64,000 bases of DNA from Sclerotiophoma versabilis (lineage: Eukaryota > Ascomycota > Dothideomycetes > Pleosporales > Didymellaceae): positions 1,860,001-1,924,000 of the forward strand of contig JAAROD010000015.1 of assembly GCA_012274445.1 (NCBI GenBank), written 5' to 3'. The position numbers and the translations under genes were made by a program. A model generated the notes under the pieces. It did no database searches, was not told the DNA's origin, and saw nothing but the letters and a program-made list of their open reading frames with translations. This document shows, one piece after another, positions 23,828 through 34,555 of the stretch. Positions within the stretch are counted from its first letter, which is position 1; the number at the start of each line of letters is the position of its first letter.

Positions 23828-25508
23828 GTACCGGGTGGACGGAGTGGCCTTGAAGATGCGAGGCTGCGGTTTATGTTCTTACTTGCGTTACAGATAATCG
23901 GATGCGCGGATATAGGTTCCCATGGCGTGCTGTCTGTTATTCGGCATCTCTCAATATGGGTTCATGATTTGTTTCGATCCGGGTCCAGTCTTGATCGTCC
24001 GCACTGAACTCCGGGGAAGATCTACCTCGCGTTTGAGTACTTGGGGTTGCGCAACCCTGACCTGTCATTGCGCGACAACACCGATAGATTGCCTCATCGA
24101 GACTCGCCGAGTGCTCTCCGGCGATACCTATGGCCATACAGCTGGAAGCCGCCGGCAGCCAAATTTCTTGAGTTCCAAAAATGCTCGGACACGAGAGCTC
24201 CCACCCACAATTGCAATCTATGCATATACACTCGCAGAAATAACATGATGGCATAGAGCAACTATTGTGACTTTTACATATCCGTCAACTCGGTGAAGCA
24301 TAACCTGCTCAGCCCTATTGTCGACGAGGGGCTGTTTTAGTCCGCTTAAAGTCAGCATCTTAGGACAGACTGAGTGGTATGCAATGCAGGAAAGATATCT
24401 CACACGCAATACGTATCTCGGTTTAGTACCATATCTGCTATACAAAAAGCAATGTCGTTACTTGTGTGAACTTCCCAACTTCAGCAGTGAGCAAGAAGAC
24501 AAAAAAAGATGTCGCTCAAATTGGCGGTACCGTGAATCGAACACGGGCTGGCGCGGATCTGGATCGGAACACTAGGTGTTCGCCAGCCACAACGCGACGT
24601 CATACCACTAGCTAGAGAGTTGTTAGACGCTGCGAGTGCGATGGTTGGGAGGGTTTAGACATACACCATACCACCTAATCTCAGGTTGTGAGTGAACATT
24701 GGACTGAAGTCCGATTGCTCTTTGATGAAATATTTGCAAATTATGTCATTTATAAAGTTAAAATATACGAACTTTGGTCTATCGTTACCCTTGCTACGTA
24801 TGCAAAATCTGCGCTGAGACGGTACGATCAGTTACGATTCGAGAGTGTGGGGCGCACATCATCTTGCCCCGCTTAGAGCAGCTAACAATGTGGCGGGGTT
24901 GCAGTGTAATTTTTCTTGATCCTTCGTCAATCGGTCTTGTCATTAGCATCGAAGTCACACCACATAGCCGTGCGACACTCAGGCAAGTATACCAAACCCC
25001 GCCCGTTTTCTTGCGACATAGTCAGTATACCACAAGTATCGGTCCAAAGATCACTAGACCCAAATGTTGGGTAGGAGTAGCAGCAGTAAATATGTCCGTG
25101 TTTTGCCTCTGACATGAGGACACAGACTGGACATGCAAAGGATCACCTAGAGAAGCACGTTTTACTCGTAGAGCTTGGGAGTTAGAACTGAGAGCAGATT
25201 CTGCATACAGATGTCGATAGCGCATCAGAATAACAGACAGGGAGCGACTAGGGAAGAAATAGATCGCGAGGTTGGTAGCAAATTTCATTGTTACAGGCGC
25301 TACATTATGACAGTCATATGTTCCATATCGTCATACAGGTCATGATTATTATCAGAACCAAAGTAAATGCATCCAACGAAGACACAACTATGCTTTTGTC
25401 TACACGGTCATCGAAATCACGCCGTGCACATTATCCGCCAAATTTATATTCGAATTGATGATACTCTTGGTCATCTGCCGGAACAGCTTATCGAACAATT
25501 TGAGCAAC
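23828..25508. other. Intergenic region with a tRNA-like element
   Basis: No protein gene is supported in these 1.7 kb. The part at 24,640-25,400 is AT-rich with many short overlapping ORFs. The only structured feature is the tRNA-like sequence at 24522-24609, listed separately. Confidence 0.45.
24522..24609 (-). tRNA. tRNA-like element, possibly degenerate or intron-containing
   Basis: The minus strand has a perfect T-arm, CCGTG-TTCGATT-CACGG, with the B-box core GTTCGATTC. Flanking AGTGGTA (24609-24603) and TACCGCC (24529-24523) pair as an acceptor stem at 6 of 7 positions, one of them G-U. At 88 nt the length suits a long-variable-arm tRNA. The central hairpin GAAC-ACCTAGT-GTTC would give a CTA anticodon but lacks the invariant U33. 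Another reading treats CTAGTGGTATG as the D-loop and GTTGTGG as a His (GTG) anticodon loop with an intron, but then the acceptor stem fails. It could be a decayed tRNA or tRNA-derived repeat. Confidence 0.4.
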
Positions 25509-27185
25509 TCAAATGTTCTTGGGGAGGAGGTTAGCGCTCTTGGCCTTGCTCGACTCAAGAGCACCAGCCAGGGAGAACTGGGTGTTGATACCATCGACAC
25601 GGTGGACAGCGTTGAGGTTCTTGACGCAGGTGATCTGGAAACAGGTGGCGGAACCCTGGCGGGATGCAATCGTAGAGTAGGCAAGGAAGTACTCCCAGAT
25701 GCGGAACCAGCGGGCACCGTACTTGGCGTTGACCTTGTCCTTGTTGCCGAGCCAGTTGCGGTACCACCTCCAGAGAGTAGCCGAGTAGTGAACACCGATT
25801 GTGTCAACCATCTTGACCTCGAAACCAGCACCCTCAAGGGTGTCAATGACGAAACCCAGAGGGGTGGAAGCGTCAGCACCAGGGAAGACATATTTGTTCA
25901 TGAACAGACCCCAGGTGAAGTCCTCGAACTGCCATGCTTTACGGAGACCAGCGATCTGAAGAAAGAAGACACCATCGTCCTCGAGCATGTCGTAAACCTG
26001 ACGGAAGAAGCCACCCAAGTGACGAACACCGACGTGCTCAGCCATCTCGAGACAAGTAATCTTATCGTAGCCACCAGCAGGAACAGGGATCTCACGGTAG
26101 TCCATGCAGAGAATCTTGGACTGGTCTTCCTGGATACCAACCCTCCTGAGACCGTTGTTGCCCCATGCAGTCTGGTTGCGACCAAGTGTGACACCAGTGA
26201 CGTGAGCACCATAATTGGCGGAGGCGAACTTGGTAAGGGTACCCCAACCGCAGCCAATATCGAGCATCTTCTCGCCCTTCTTGAGGCCGATCTTCTCGCA
26301 AACGATAGCCATCTTGTTGTCCTGGAGCTGCTCGAGAGTCTCCTCCTTGTTGATGTCGGAGATGATACCGGAGGTGTAGATCATGCGTGGGCCAAGGAAC
26401 CAGCCGTAGAAGTCATCGCCACGGTCGTAGTGGTCTCGCACCTGTTCCTCGTCTGAAGCAATGTTAGCTGGGTTCAGTGCGGTGGCTGATTGTGAGTGTG
26501 AAGGACGTACCCTGTGACTTGGAGTGAACAATCATCTCGGGAATCATGCCAAAGAGGAAGTGCTTGATCAGACCAAGGGTGAAGCGGGGCTTGGACCAGT
26601 CGTGGCGCCATTCCAGGACCTCGAGCATGTCACCCTTGAGCTCGATGTCGCCATCGAAGTACTTCTCCTGGAAGGTCTCGATGGGAATCTTCTTCTTGCC
26701 ATAGTAGGCATCGCGGTCCTCCTCCTTGTTGAACTTCAGGTAGTGCTCAATGTCCTTGCCAGGAAGCTTGGCCTTCTCGTTCTTGCGGGGCGCAAACTCG
26801 GAGGTCAACCACCAGAATGGTCCGAGGATAGGCAGGCAGAAGATCAGAGCAAGAAAGATCCATGTCTTCAAGCCACCGCCCAATTTCCAAGTGAAGTATG
26901 CGGGTACACCAACCAGGAGCGAGATAAGGGCGTAGTTGTTGAACGAGTCGCGGCCGGAGCCCTCAGCGGGGAGAGGAGCATTGGCAATCGTGGGGTACTA
27001 TTTAAATCAACTGTCAGCTCAGTTGCTCTTTCCCTCAGCGCTCAATGGCTTGTTGAACCCGCGCCAAAATGTTGAGGGTTGCGTACCGAAGTGGTCTTGA
27101 CCCCGCAATCAAACTCGGAGACGGTCGAAGACGCCGCAGGCGTTTCGATGAACTCGAAAGTCTCCTCAGAGGTGTTGCCGCTCAT
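25509..27185 (-). CDS. Sphingolipid C9-methyltransferase (CFA-synthase family)
   Basis: Minus-strand exons are 27185-27087, 26997-26511 and 26452-25509, giving 509 aa. The enzyme methylates C9 of the sphingoid base of fungal glucosylceramide using SAM. The ATG at 27185 gives MSGNTSEETFEFIETPAASS. Two hydrophobic segments follow (NNYALISLLVGVPAYFTW and TWIFLALIFCLPILGPFWWL), anchoring it to ER membrane. The cyclopropane-fatty-acid-synthase-like domain includes YDRGDDFYGWFLGPRMIYTSG, SAM motif MLDIGCGWGTL, LGRNQTAWG and KITCLEMAEHVG. Length and two N-terminal TM helices fit fungal C9-methyltransferases rather than soluble CFA synthases. Codon bias is strong, so the antisense strand is also open for 333 codons; that is a shadow. 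Confidence 0.92.
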
Positions 27186-27533
27186 CTTGCGCAACTCCAG
27201 GGAATTTTGGAAGACAATAAGAAGACGTGGTGTTTTCGAAGGAGAGCTGCATGCGCCAAGCTTGAACGGTGTAGCCCACTAAGCGAACCAGGGGAGCTTC
27301 GAGTCCTAGCTTTACACCTGAAACGTCAACACCCCACGATAACGAGCATGTTAGATGCGCGGGAGACAGGCAGCTCAGGGTCCTCAACACACGCAAAGTC
27401 GTGCCATTCAAGCAAAAAAAATTCAGACTTTGCATCTTTCAGTGGTATTTAAGCTCGGCATCACATCTTTCGCAACCGCGCCCAGGTTTGAAGGATGAAT
27501 CTCGGTGCTACACCAACCCGGACGCGCGGCTCT

Positions 27534-28610
27534 CTACGAATCAGCTGCAAGCACCCTCCTCCTTACGTTCTCTAGCGTTTCCCTACTAACCCCAACTTTC
27601 TCCAACAGATATTTCTCAACACCGCCATACTTCTCCTGAATGTGTGAATGGACCTCTTTTGCTAGGCTTGGCGGGCATACTGCAAATTGCTCAGACAGCC
27701 CAATCGCGCTGATCTCTTTCACTCGAGATTCCTTCTCTGGCGCAAGCTCAGACTCGGAAAGTAGGTAATCCTCCTCGATAATGTCGTCCTCAACTTGGGT
27801 CAGCCACAAGACCAGCATCACAATCAGACCCGTCCGGTCCTTGCCTTGCGTGCAGTGGACCAGTATTGGCCAATTTCGATTGTCTGCGAGCACATCAAAG
27901 ACCTGCTTTACCTCCTTAGTGCAGACATCTACTGAGCTCTTTGCCAGCCCAACCAGGCCCATCTCTTCCATGTGTGGTGAGAGGATCTTGATGGCATCGA
28001 GACGGTATCCAAAGATCATGAGGCCAGCTAGGCGCAAGAACTCCATCCACGTAAGCTTGGAGATAAGCATGCGCGAGAACGCTGAGCCATTGAAATTGAT
28101 TTCGTGATAAACAACCTCTGGCATCTTCAGCGGCCCAGCAACATCGTCGTTGGATTGAGGAACTGCAGCTGATGCTTTGATTTTGGCGTCTCGCTTCTGA
28201 GCTTGTTCGATGTGCTCAGTCCTGCCTCTGTTAGTCTACGTGCCTTGAGTAGATCTGTCTTGCTTGCGTACTTTGTTCGGAGATCAATAATGCTCCTTAC
28301 CCCATACTCTTTCACGAGTCTTTCTCTGTCACGTACTGTTGCTTCATCTGCTCGCGTCAGTGATTGCACGCGCTGCTAGAGAAGAGGCGTGAGACTGACC
28401 TGGTCGCGCGCCTCGGTATAGCACTCTTGTCTTCAAACACCTGTGAGTTGTCAGCTCGACGACACTAAAGCGCGGATTCACTTGCTTTCTCCCCGAGGCT
28501 CGGTTAACAAATTCGCCAACATCTCGGAAGTTCAGCACGCTCTTCAGAGGCGTGTTCAGGTCTTCGTGGTCAACTGAGGTAGTCGCTTGTGCAGGCGTTT
28601 TCGAAGCCAT
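27534..28610 (-). CDS. Tyrosine-protein phosphatase-like (CX5R) enzyme
   Basis: Minus-strand exons are 28610-28400, 28347-28272 and 28221-27534, giving 324 aa. The N-terminus carries the IphP/YwlE-type lead LNFRDVGEFVN and VLYRGARP, then YGVRSIIDLRTKTEH. The catalytic loop is HCTQGKDRTG with nucleophile Cys about 219 and the signature Arg six residues on. A helical tail ends RRRVLAADS. This fits the fungal tyrosine/serine phosphatase family resembling bacterial IphP (Pfam Y_phosphatase3). Within exon 1, a 51-nt GT..AG stretch (28481-28431, between GRKQ and TRVLYRGARP) is stop-free and may be an unrecognised intron; if removed the protein is 307 aa and aligns more compactly. The substrate is unknown. 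Confidence 0.85.
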
Positions 28611-29824
28611 GCCTTCGGTGATGCGAGGATGCGAAGGGAGACTGGGCGAAATGTATGTTTACGGTAGATGTCACTGACGTCGCTTGCTGCAGATCACGCT
28701 AATGACGGGTGAGCCACGACAGATTCCTGATTTATTGGACAATAGTCGCGAACGCTCGTGATGCAGCCATTGTAGTAAGGCTGCTTCCTCGAGGTCGGTC
28801 TGTTGCCGTCTAAAGCTGAACAATATTTGAGGTGACAAGAACGGAGTCCCGACTACCCTGTTTCACGCATTCATAGTGACAAAGCACATTAACAGCAGCT
28901 CGCAGCAATGCAAACTATATGTATTTATTTGGCTTGATACCACATAAAGAAAAATGCCATGTTCATTCATGAGCAGCGTTGAGGTGTAGGGGAAAAAGCT
29001 CATAGCTGACCCCCAGCCCAAGATGGTTAGTGCATCGGCGTTTTGCTTGCTCCGTGACCGCTACTATAAAATCTTCGCAACGCCCACACCTGTTTCTGTT
29101 TCCTTATCAAAAAAGCTCAGGGGCCCAGCCACGACCATTAGCATCATCCACTGCTCTTGGTTGCCAGTCACCTAGGTGGCGTGGGCCCCGCGAACAACTC
29201 TCCTGTTAGGAAACTGATTTCTCGTTGGGTCGTCTTCAGTGATGGCGATGGGATATCGGTGTCGATTTTAGGGAGCACATACCTTTTCGCTACTCAACGT
29301 GTTCGCGCATCAACTAAAGTGCAGTGCGCGTGCAGAGCCGCTCGTGATTTGCTCTTTATAAGAGCCCTTATGCGCTCTCAGCGACGCATGTTGTTTGCTT
29401 TCGTGGGAAGTTACATGTACCACGTGCGCCAAGGTTGTGACGCCTTATTCCTGGTGAGCAACCGCAAAATTTGGGCAGAAAATTATGCGCTTTGCGATCT
29501 GGTCCAATTAAATATTTTGCAGTCATTCAAGCCGGATACCACCACGAAACAGCTGAAAATGCTTACCGAAAACCTGGAAGTATCGATGCAGCTGGGTCAT
29601 CTGAGGCAACATTAGGACTGGCAGAATGGGAAATGGTCATGTCAAAGGAATCATGAGCAGGCTTGGTCAAAGATCAATGTTGTGTGAACTGAAATGTTTG
29701 GTATCGAAGAGGTATAAGTTGCAAACGCAACGCGGTCTATCTTTCTGATGTGTTTCAGACTGCCGCCAGACAAAGTGCTTTTCCTGAGCTCTCCTCATCT
29801 TTCCTCATTCTAAACTTACTCCAA
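28611..29824. other. Intergenic region, no gene recognised
   Basis: The 1.2 kb between the phosphatase 5' end and the cyclase 3' end shows only weak, non-ATG or overlapping ORFs (for example 29157-29615 + begins with TTG). Nothing structured was seen. Confidence 0.4.
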
Positions 29825-31380
29825 CTAGTTCTTGTAACCATTAGAGTAACCATTGGCGATACCCTGGAGACCAGCAGGAATACCGTTGCTGGCCTGCTTC
29901 TGGCCGTTGGCTAGCCCATCAGCCTTGCCATTGCTCAGCTTCTCGGCAACCTGGTCCTTCTGCAGCGCATCTTCGATGGCAACGTCGTTCTGTGTGTATC
30001 CTGTGTCGGAAGCATCGACGTAAGCCTCGAGACCCTCACCGTTGCGGGGGTACTCCTTCATCAGCTCCTTGTGCTTTCGCAGAGCAGCGTTCATCTCCTC
30101 AGCCGAGACATCGTTCAAAAACACACACTGGCCGATAGGGTTGGGAACGGCAGCACGGAGAAGACCATCGCGGGTCTTCAGAATAGCCTGCGTGGCCTTA
30201 TCAAGCATCTCCTCATCGAACATTTCGTGGTCCATGGACAGACCAGCACGAGAGAAGAGATTCAATAGCCTACGGTGCTCCTCATCGGAGAGAAGACCCC
30301 GCATGTTGGCCAATGTTGCGGAGTAAGCCATGTCGATGGAGATGGCATGTCCGTGGCGAAGCGGTGTAGGAGGGGAGAGCTGTATCGGGTCAGTGTTGGT
30401 CACGTGAAGCCAAGCTTGAATACATACCTCGTGGAGAGGACTCCATGTGTGGCCGTAGGCGATAACACGGTCAAGACCGATCTCGTGAAGGTTGGGTGTC
30501 TCGAGCTTCAACATCTCGTGGATACCAGCACGGTTGATAGTGTCAGCGGCCTGGCGAACCTCCTGGTCATCACCTTCACGACCAAAGCGGGAAGTGATCA
30601 ACTTCTCGCAATACTTGTCAAGAAGATCGAATGTGGGCTTGTGAGCACATGTTGAGATCTTGATCAATTCGGCAAAGCCATTTCGGACCTGTGCCTCAGG
30701 AAGGGTCTTCAAGAATGTGAAGTCCAAGAAAGTGTGTATGGGGGCGTGGTAAGCACCCAGCCTGTTCTTGTAGTTGCCGTAGTTGACAGCAACCTTGATA
30801 CTAACACTGGCGTCAATGAGACCAATGACAGTTGTAGGAACACGAATGAAGTTGGTGTTCCTGCGGTATGCGGCACATGCAAATCTGGAAACACCGAGTT
30901 AGTTCTGGTCTCGGAACGCTTTTAGGCCAGAGTGCCTTAGAGATAATTTTACCCAGCAACGTCAGTCACTAAACCACCACCCTAAAAGGTATTAGTAGTG
31001 TTTTTGGAGGTAAAGCTCGAAGCACAACTTACCACTACCAGGACGGGCTCCTTGCGGATGATACCGAAGTCGGTCATCGAGTCGACAATGCTCAACAAAG
31101 TCTCAATCGACTTGGCCTTCTCACCAATCATGGTCTTGTGGATGGTCAAGGGCATGTTGTAATGGTCGAAGTATGCCTGCATCTCCTTGCCGTAGACATT
31201 GTATATGTTCAAGTCCATGATGGCAAGGCAACGGCCCCATCGCTCGTAGCAGTTGGCAAGTTGAGAGTTGGCGGGGTTGAAGACGCCGTCCAAAAAGGTG
31301 AAGTCGTATTCAATCTTCTCGTAACCCTCGACGTGGAAGCCGTTCTTGGTCTCAGCAACGGAAGCTTTGAGGTCTGACAT
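29825..31380 (-). CDS. Desmethyl-4-deoxygadusol synthase-like sugar phosphate cyclase (MysA-type)
   Basis: Minus-strand exons are 31380-31033, 30981-30953, 30884-30428 and 30379-29825, giving 462 aa. It belongs to the dehydroquinate-synthase-like sugar phosphate cyclases, which use NAD+ and Zn2+. DDGS members turn sedoheptulose 7-phosphate into desmethyl-4-deoxygadusol, first step of mycosporine synthesis. Visible: NAD-loop GGGLVTDVAGF (117-127), RVPTTVIGLIDASVSIKVAVN, and the metal triad Glu 198 (FAELIK), His 271 (YGHTWSPLHE) and His 287 (RHGHAIS). The GHTWSP motif points to the EEVS/DDGS clade rather than AroB. Exon 2 is only 29 nt and supplies most of the NAD loop. The last about 50 residues are Asn/Gly/Lys-rich. 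Separating DDGS from EEVS needs a tree; the neighbouring methyltransferase and ATP-grasp genes favour DDGS. Confidence 0.9.
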
Positions 31381-31451
31381 GATGGAAGAGGTAGAGATGT
31401 TTGAGAAATACGTTGAGTGTCTGCGGAGCCAACTTATGGGGTCTTCTGTCC

Positions 31452-31457
31452 TATATA
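31452..31457 (-). promoter_or_regulatory. Probable TATA box of the cyclase gene
   Basis: TATATA on the minus strand, inside ATTTATATAG, lies 72 bp upstream of the cyclase ATG. The distance suits a fungal core promoter; the match is short and nearly palindromic. Confidence 0.4.
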
Positions 31458-32607
31458 AATTGTTCCAGAGCCGATGTCGATTCTGACCAGGCGTAGCGGC
31501 CTGAGTACACGGTGTCACTCAATTGGCTCATACATGCCGGCAACGCTTCATAGAAAACGTCAACCATACGCAGAATCTTCGCCAGCTATGCCGAGGGGCT
31601 GTGTAGGCCTGGTTTGTGTGGATCTGGTACGACTGCTCTACATGGACGACTAAACTGTTACTGGTTGGACATGATGAAATGACTTCAGAGCCAACGAACT
31701 GCCAGCGGCAGAATCCGGTTCCGGCACATGGGAAAACATGATCCCCAAAAACGGAAAGGGGCTTTCGCATGCTTGGACAAGCAGTGTAATCGTAATTGCT
31801 TGCGGCCCAGGTACCAAAGGAGTGTAGTACATAGACTGACGCCTCTAGTGTTGCGCACGGAGTACCGCCCGCTGTGGAGATAGAGTCGATGCAGTTGCGG
31901 GGCATCACTTCATCGCCGTACCACTATCCCATCTTAGACGTTCCGGGAGGCAGGCACATCTCAACAACGCGCGAGTGGAAAAGCAAGCCAGTGGATTGGT
32001 AGTCTAGAGGCATCTAAAGCCTCGCTCGTCGCCCAGCCACAGTCAGCGTTGCTCTGCCCAAGCTACCCCTCAACACCAGGCCAAGAGTCAGTGTGACGTC
32101 TCGCGACTCGAACAAGATCCTGCGATCTTAGCTCCCGTGTCGGGTAGATAGAGTTTGGATGATCCTAGATCTGTGAGGGATTTTACCATATCGAGCTGTG
32201 CTTCTAAACATGTCATGTTCTGTGGAGCTGTCTCCGCTGAACGTGGGTATTACCAACACGCCTAGAACCGTTCAAAACAGGAACAACAGTCTCAACGTCA
32301 GCATTCAGAAGAATGCGTAAATGCGCCAATCGTATGCCCCACACAAGGTCGCCCTGTCGCGTATCCACATGCTTGCGCGACAAGCTTGCCAGAACAGGGC
32401 TGAGCAACGACCTGACATGCACTCCATAGCGCCATGGCAATATGCCAACGAGAACGGTGCATTGCTTCTACAGTGACATGCCGTATCGCTTGCAGGACTA
32501 GGAAGCGAATGGGCTTAGCAGGAAGATTGTTGCTAAGATGATTTCCTAACACTTGACGACACCATGCTGCTCGTCTGGGTGTTCATTCCCGAAAGGATGG
32601 CCTGGCT

Positions 32608-32637
32608 CGCATCAGGCCCACTCATGGGCCTGATGCG
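32608..32637. repeat. Perfect 13-bp inverted repeat, 4-nt spacer
   Basis: Arms CGCATCAGGCCCA (32608-32620) and TGGGCCTGATGCG (32625-32637) are exact reverse complements around CTCA. The repeat sits 185 bp upstream of the methyltransferase ATG and about 1.2 kb from the cyclase ATG. It could be a dimeric regulator site or a hairpin in a long leader. Its function is inferred from position only. Confidence 0.6.
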
Positions 32638-32751
32638 TTATGCAGCTCATACTACGGTGCATGCAGTGCCGCCGTCATCGTTAGTCTGACGCCCCGCACT
32701 AATTTACGCGTTGAGGGGCAGCCGCCGAGGGGCACATGACGGAGCTGGACG

Positions 32752-32771
32752 CGTCGAGCTCCGTCGAGCTC
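32752..32771 (+). repeat. Tandem 10-bp direct repeat CGTCGAGCTC x2
   Basis: Two exact head-to-tail copies of CGTCGAGCTC lie 50 bp before the methyltransferase ATG. Each holds the palindrome GAGCTC. It is either 5'-leader sequence or a promoter-proximal motif. Confidence 0.5.
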
Positions 32772-32821
32772 CCAAGTTTACCACAATCTGGCATTGTACA
32801 CAATTAGCACAAACAACCACC

Positions 32822-33780
32822 ATGGGCAGCTTCGATCAGAGCAAAGCGTATGCAGCACAGGAGGAGGACGGTGCCTTCTTCGATGACGGTCGTGAGATCG
32901 AGCTTCTGCACTTTGTTTACTCCCATCCCAACATTGAGAAGATCAGGGGCTCACCCGAAAATGTTCTCGCTGCCATTGACGAGTATGGGCGCACGAAGAA
33001 GTACCTCATGAATGTTGGAGAGGACAAGGGTCGTATAGTGACAGATCTGATCGCAGAGGTCAAGCCCAAGACAATGGTAAGTCAAGTGTTCGAGGTTCAG
33101 TCCTGAGCTGACAAACCGACCTAGGTCGAACTCGGCGGCTACGTTGGCTACTCATGCATCCTCTTTGGCGATGCTGTTCGCAAAGCTGGAGGGCAGCGGT
33201 ACTTCAGCTTGGAGCGCGACCCTGCGTTTGCTGCGGTCATCATGTCTCTCGTCGACCTTGCAGGTCTTTCTGACATCGTGAAAGTGGTCGTTGGCTCCAG
33301 TGACGAATCGATTGCTCGTCTGTACCAGTCCGGACAGCTGAAGCACATCGATCTCATGTTCCTAGACCACTACAAGCCTGCCTACACGACGGACCTCAAG
33401 CTTTGCGAAGAGTTGGGTCTGATCACCGACGGCTCGGTGCTGGCCGCCGATAACGTGATCAAACCAGGAAACCCGCCATACCTCGAGTACGTCAGGAGCA
33501 GTGTCGAAGAGAAACTCAAGAAGGCGAAGCAGAGCAGCAGCAGCAACACAGACGGCATCGCGGAGACCAATGTCAAAATGTACGAGAAGAGGTATGGTGA
33601 GGCCAAGTTCAACCAGAGTCCTGGAAAACCCACCCTCATCTATGAGAGTAAATTGGTGAACAGCTACGAGCCCACTGGCGTACCAGTAAGTCTTAACGTC
33701 GAATATAGTCATCTGAACGACGCACTGACTTCGCACAGGATGGCATTGAGATCACTCGCTGCACCGGAGAGCAGAAATGA
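32822..33780 (+). CDS. COMT-like O-methyltransferase (MysB-type candidate)
   Basis: Exons are 32822-33076, 33125-33685 and 33739-33780, giving 285 aa. The ATG at 32822 (MGSFDQSKAYAAQEEDG) is chosen over an upstream in-frame TTG. The protein is a Mg2+-dependent, catechol-O-methyltransferase-like enzyme. SAM motif I is VELGGYVGYS (86-95). Metal ligands are Asp 166 in MFLDHYK and Asp 194/Asn 195 in LAADNVIKPG, in the same order as animal COMT. In the mycosporine route an O-methyltransferase converts desmethyl-4-deoxygadusol to 4-deoxygadusol. Placement between a cyclase and an ATP-grasp gene supports that role; catechol or flavonoid methylation is the alternative. A short Ser-run (KQSSSSNTDG) sits near 225, and exon 3 encodes only 13 residues. 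Confidence 0.88.
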
Positions 33781-34555
33781 GCAACGATTTCGAAAAGCGC
33801 GGCATATTGGTACAGGCTCAACGTTGGCTTCTAATAGTACAATATGTATCATTAGGAGACGCAGGAACCCGTGAGGAAATGGAATGGCAAGGCTGCCAGG
33901 ATAACCTCAGCGGCTTCCAGCACGGGAGGTAGTTCCTGCAGCAACAGCAGCAGCATCGCGAGAACAACTGAATCAATTACAATCCTTCAAGAACACTAAA
34001 ATCCTCTACTGCAAAGCAGTAAGACCTCGTGATGCCCATGCCATGCTCGATTATGCAATTGACATTCGTCGTTCCTTCGCTCATGCCTGTCGCCATTCTT
34101 ACTACTAGCCTTCATACCCACGGCATCCACACAAATGAATAAGTACCCCACTATGCACGTCTCATTACCATACCAAAACACTCATTTACGATCGCGCGCG
34201 CCTAGGCCTTAACCCGCTGAACCTTGCACTACGCAAGAAACGCAGGGTCCACATACATCGACATATAACAATGACGTCGAGACTAATTCGCCTGAGAGCC
34301 CGCTTCCGAGTGGGAGACAACAACGCATCCGCGTCCGCGCTTGCATGCATACACGACTGTCATGTGAAATCCTTGCGTGCTAGCAGCCGTCCGAGCCACT
34401 AGAGATTCTTAGTCTTTGTTTTGCGACTTCGTTCTGAGTTGATGGGTCCTGAGGTCTTTGTTCCTTTTGATGAGGTTTGTTTGCAACGACTAAGGAGAGC
34501 TAGCTACATCGCGAAAAGGAAGAGAACGGTTTGTGACAACACCTCACCGACAGCA
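33781..34555. other. Intergenic region, methyltransferase to ATP-grasp gene
   Basis: This 775-bp gap between two same-strand genes contains a CAG/CAA-rich run near 33935-33975 (tail of the methyltransferase mRNA) and presumably the ATP-grasp promoter. An in-frame TTG-started extension from 34421 precedes the ATG but is unlikely to be used. Confidence 0.4.

Larger units (their letters stand above)
31381..32821. promoter_or_regulatory. Divergent intergenic region, cyclase / O-methyltransferase
   Basis: This 1.44-kb region between outward start codons probably controls both genes. It contains a TATA-like box beside the cyclase, a perfect 13-bp inverted repeat and a 10-bp tandem repeat near the methyltransferase, each listed separately. 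Short ORFs inside (for example 31528-31908 -) show no domain and conflict with each other. Confidence 0.5.

Noticed and set aside
25455..26456. 333-codon plus-strand open frame
   Set aside because: It is exactly antisense to the sphingolipid methyltransferase, whose third positions are strongly C/G-biased. It has no domain and is a codon-bias shadow.
29157..29615. 152-codon plus-strand frame
   Set aside because: TTG start, no domain, and lies in a stretch without other coding signs.
31528..31908. 126-codon minus-strand frame in the cyclase promoter
   Set aside because: Cys/His-rich random composition and overlapping frames; more likely promoter.
31998..32060. tRNA D-arm-like GTAGTCTAGAGGC
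   Set aside because: No T-arm downstream at the required spacing.
32080..32160. Possible tRNA (actcgaac B-box-like core)
   Set aside because: The arms around the core do not pair and no A-box lies at a proper distance.
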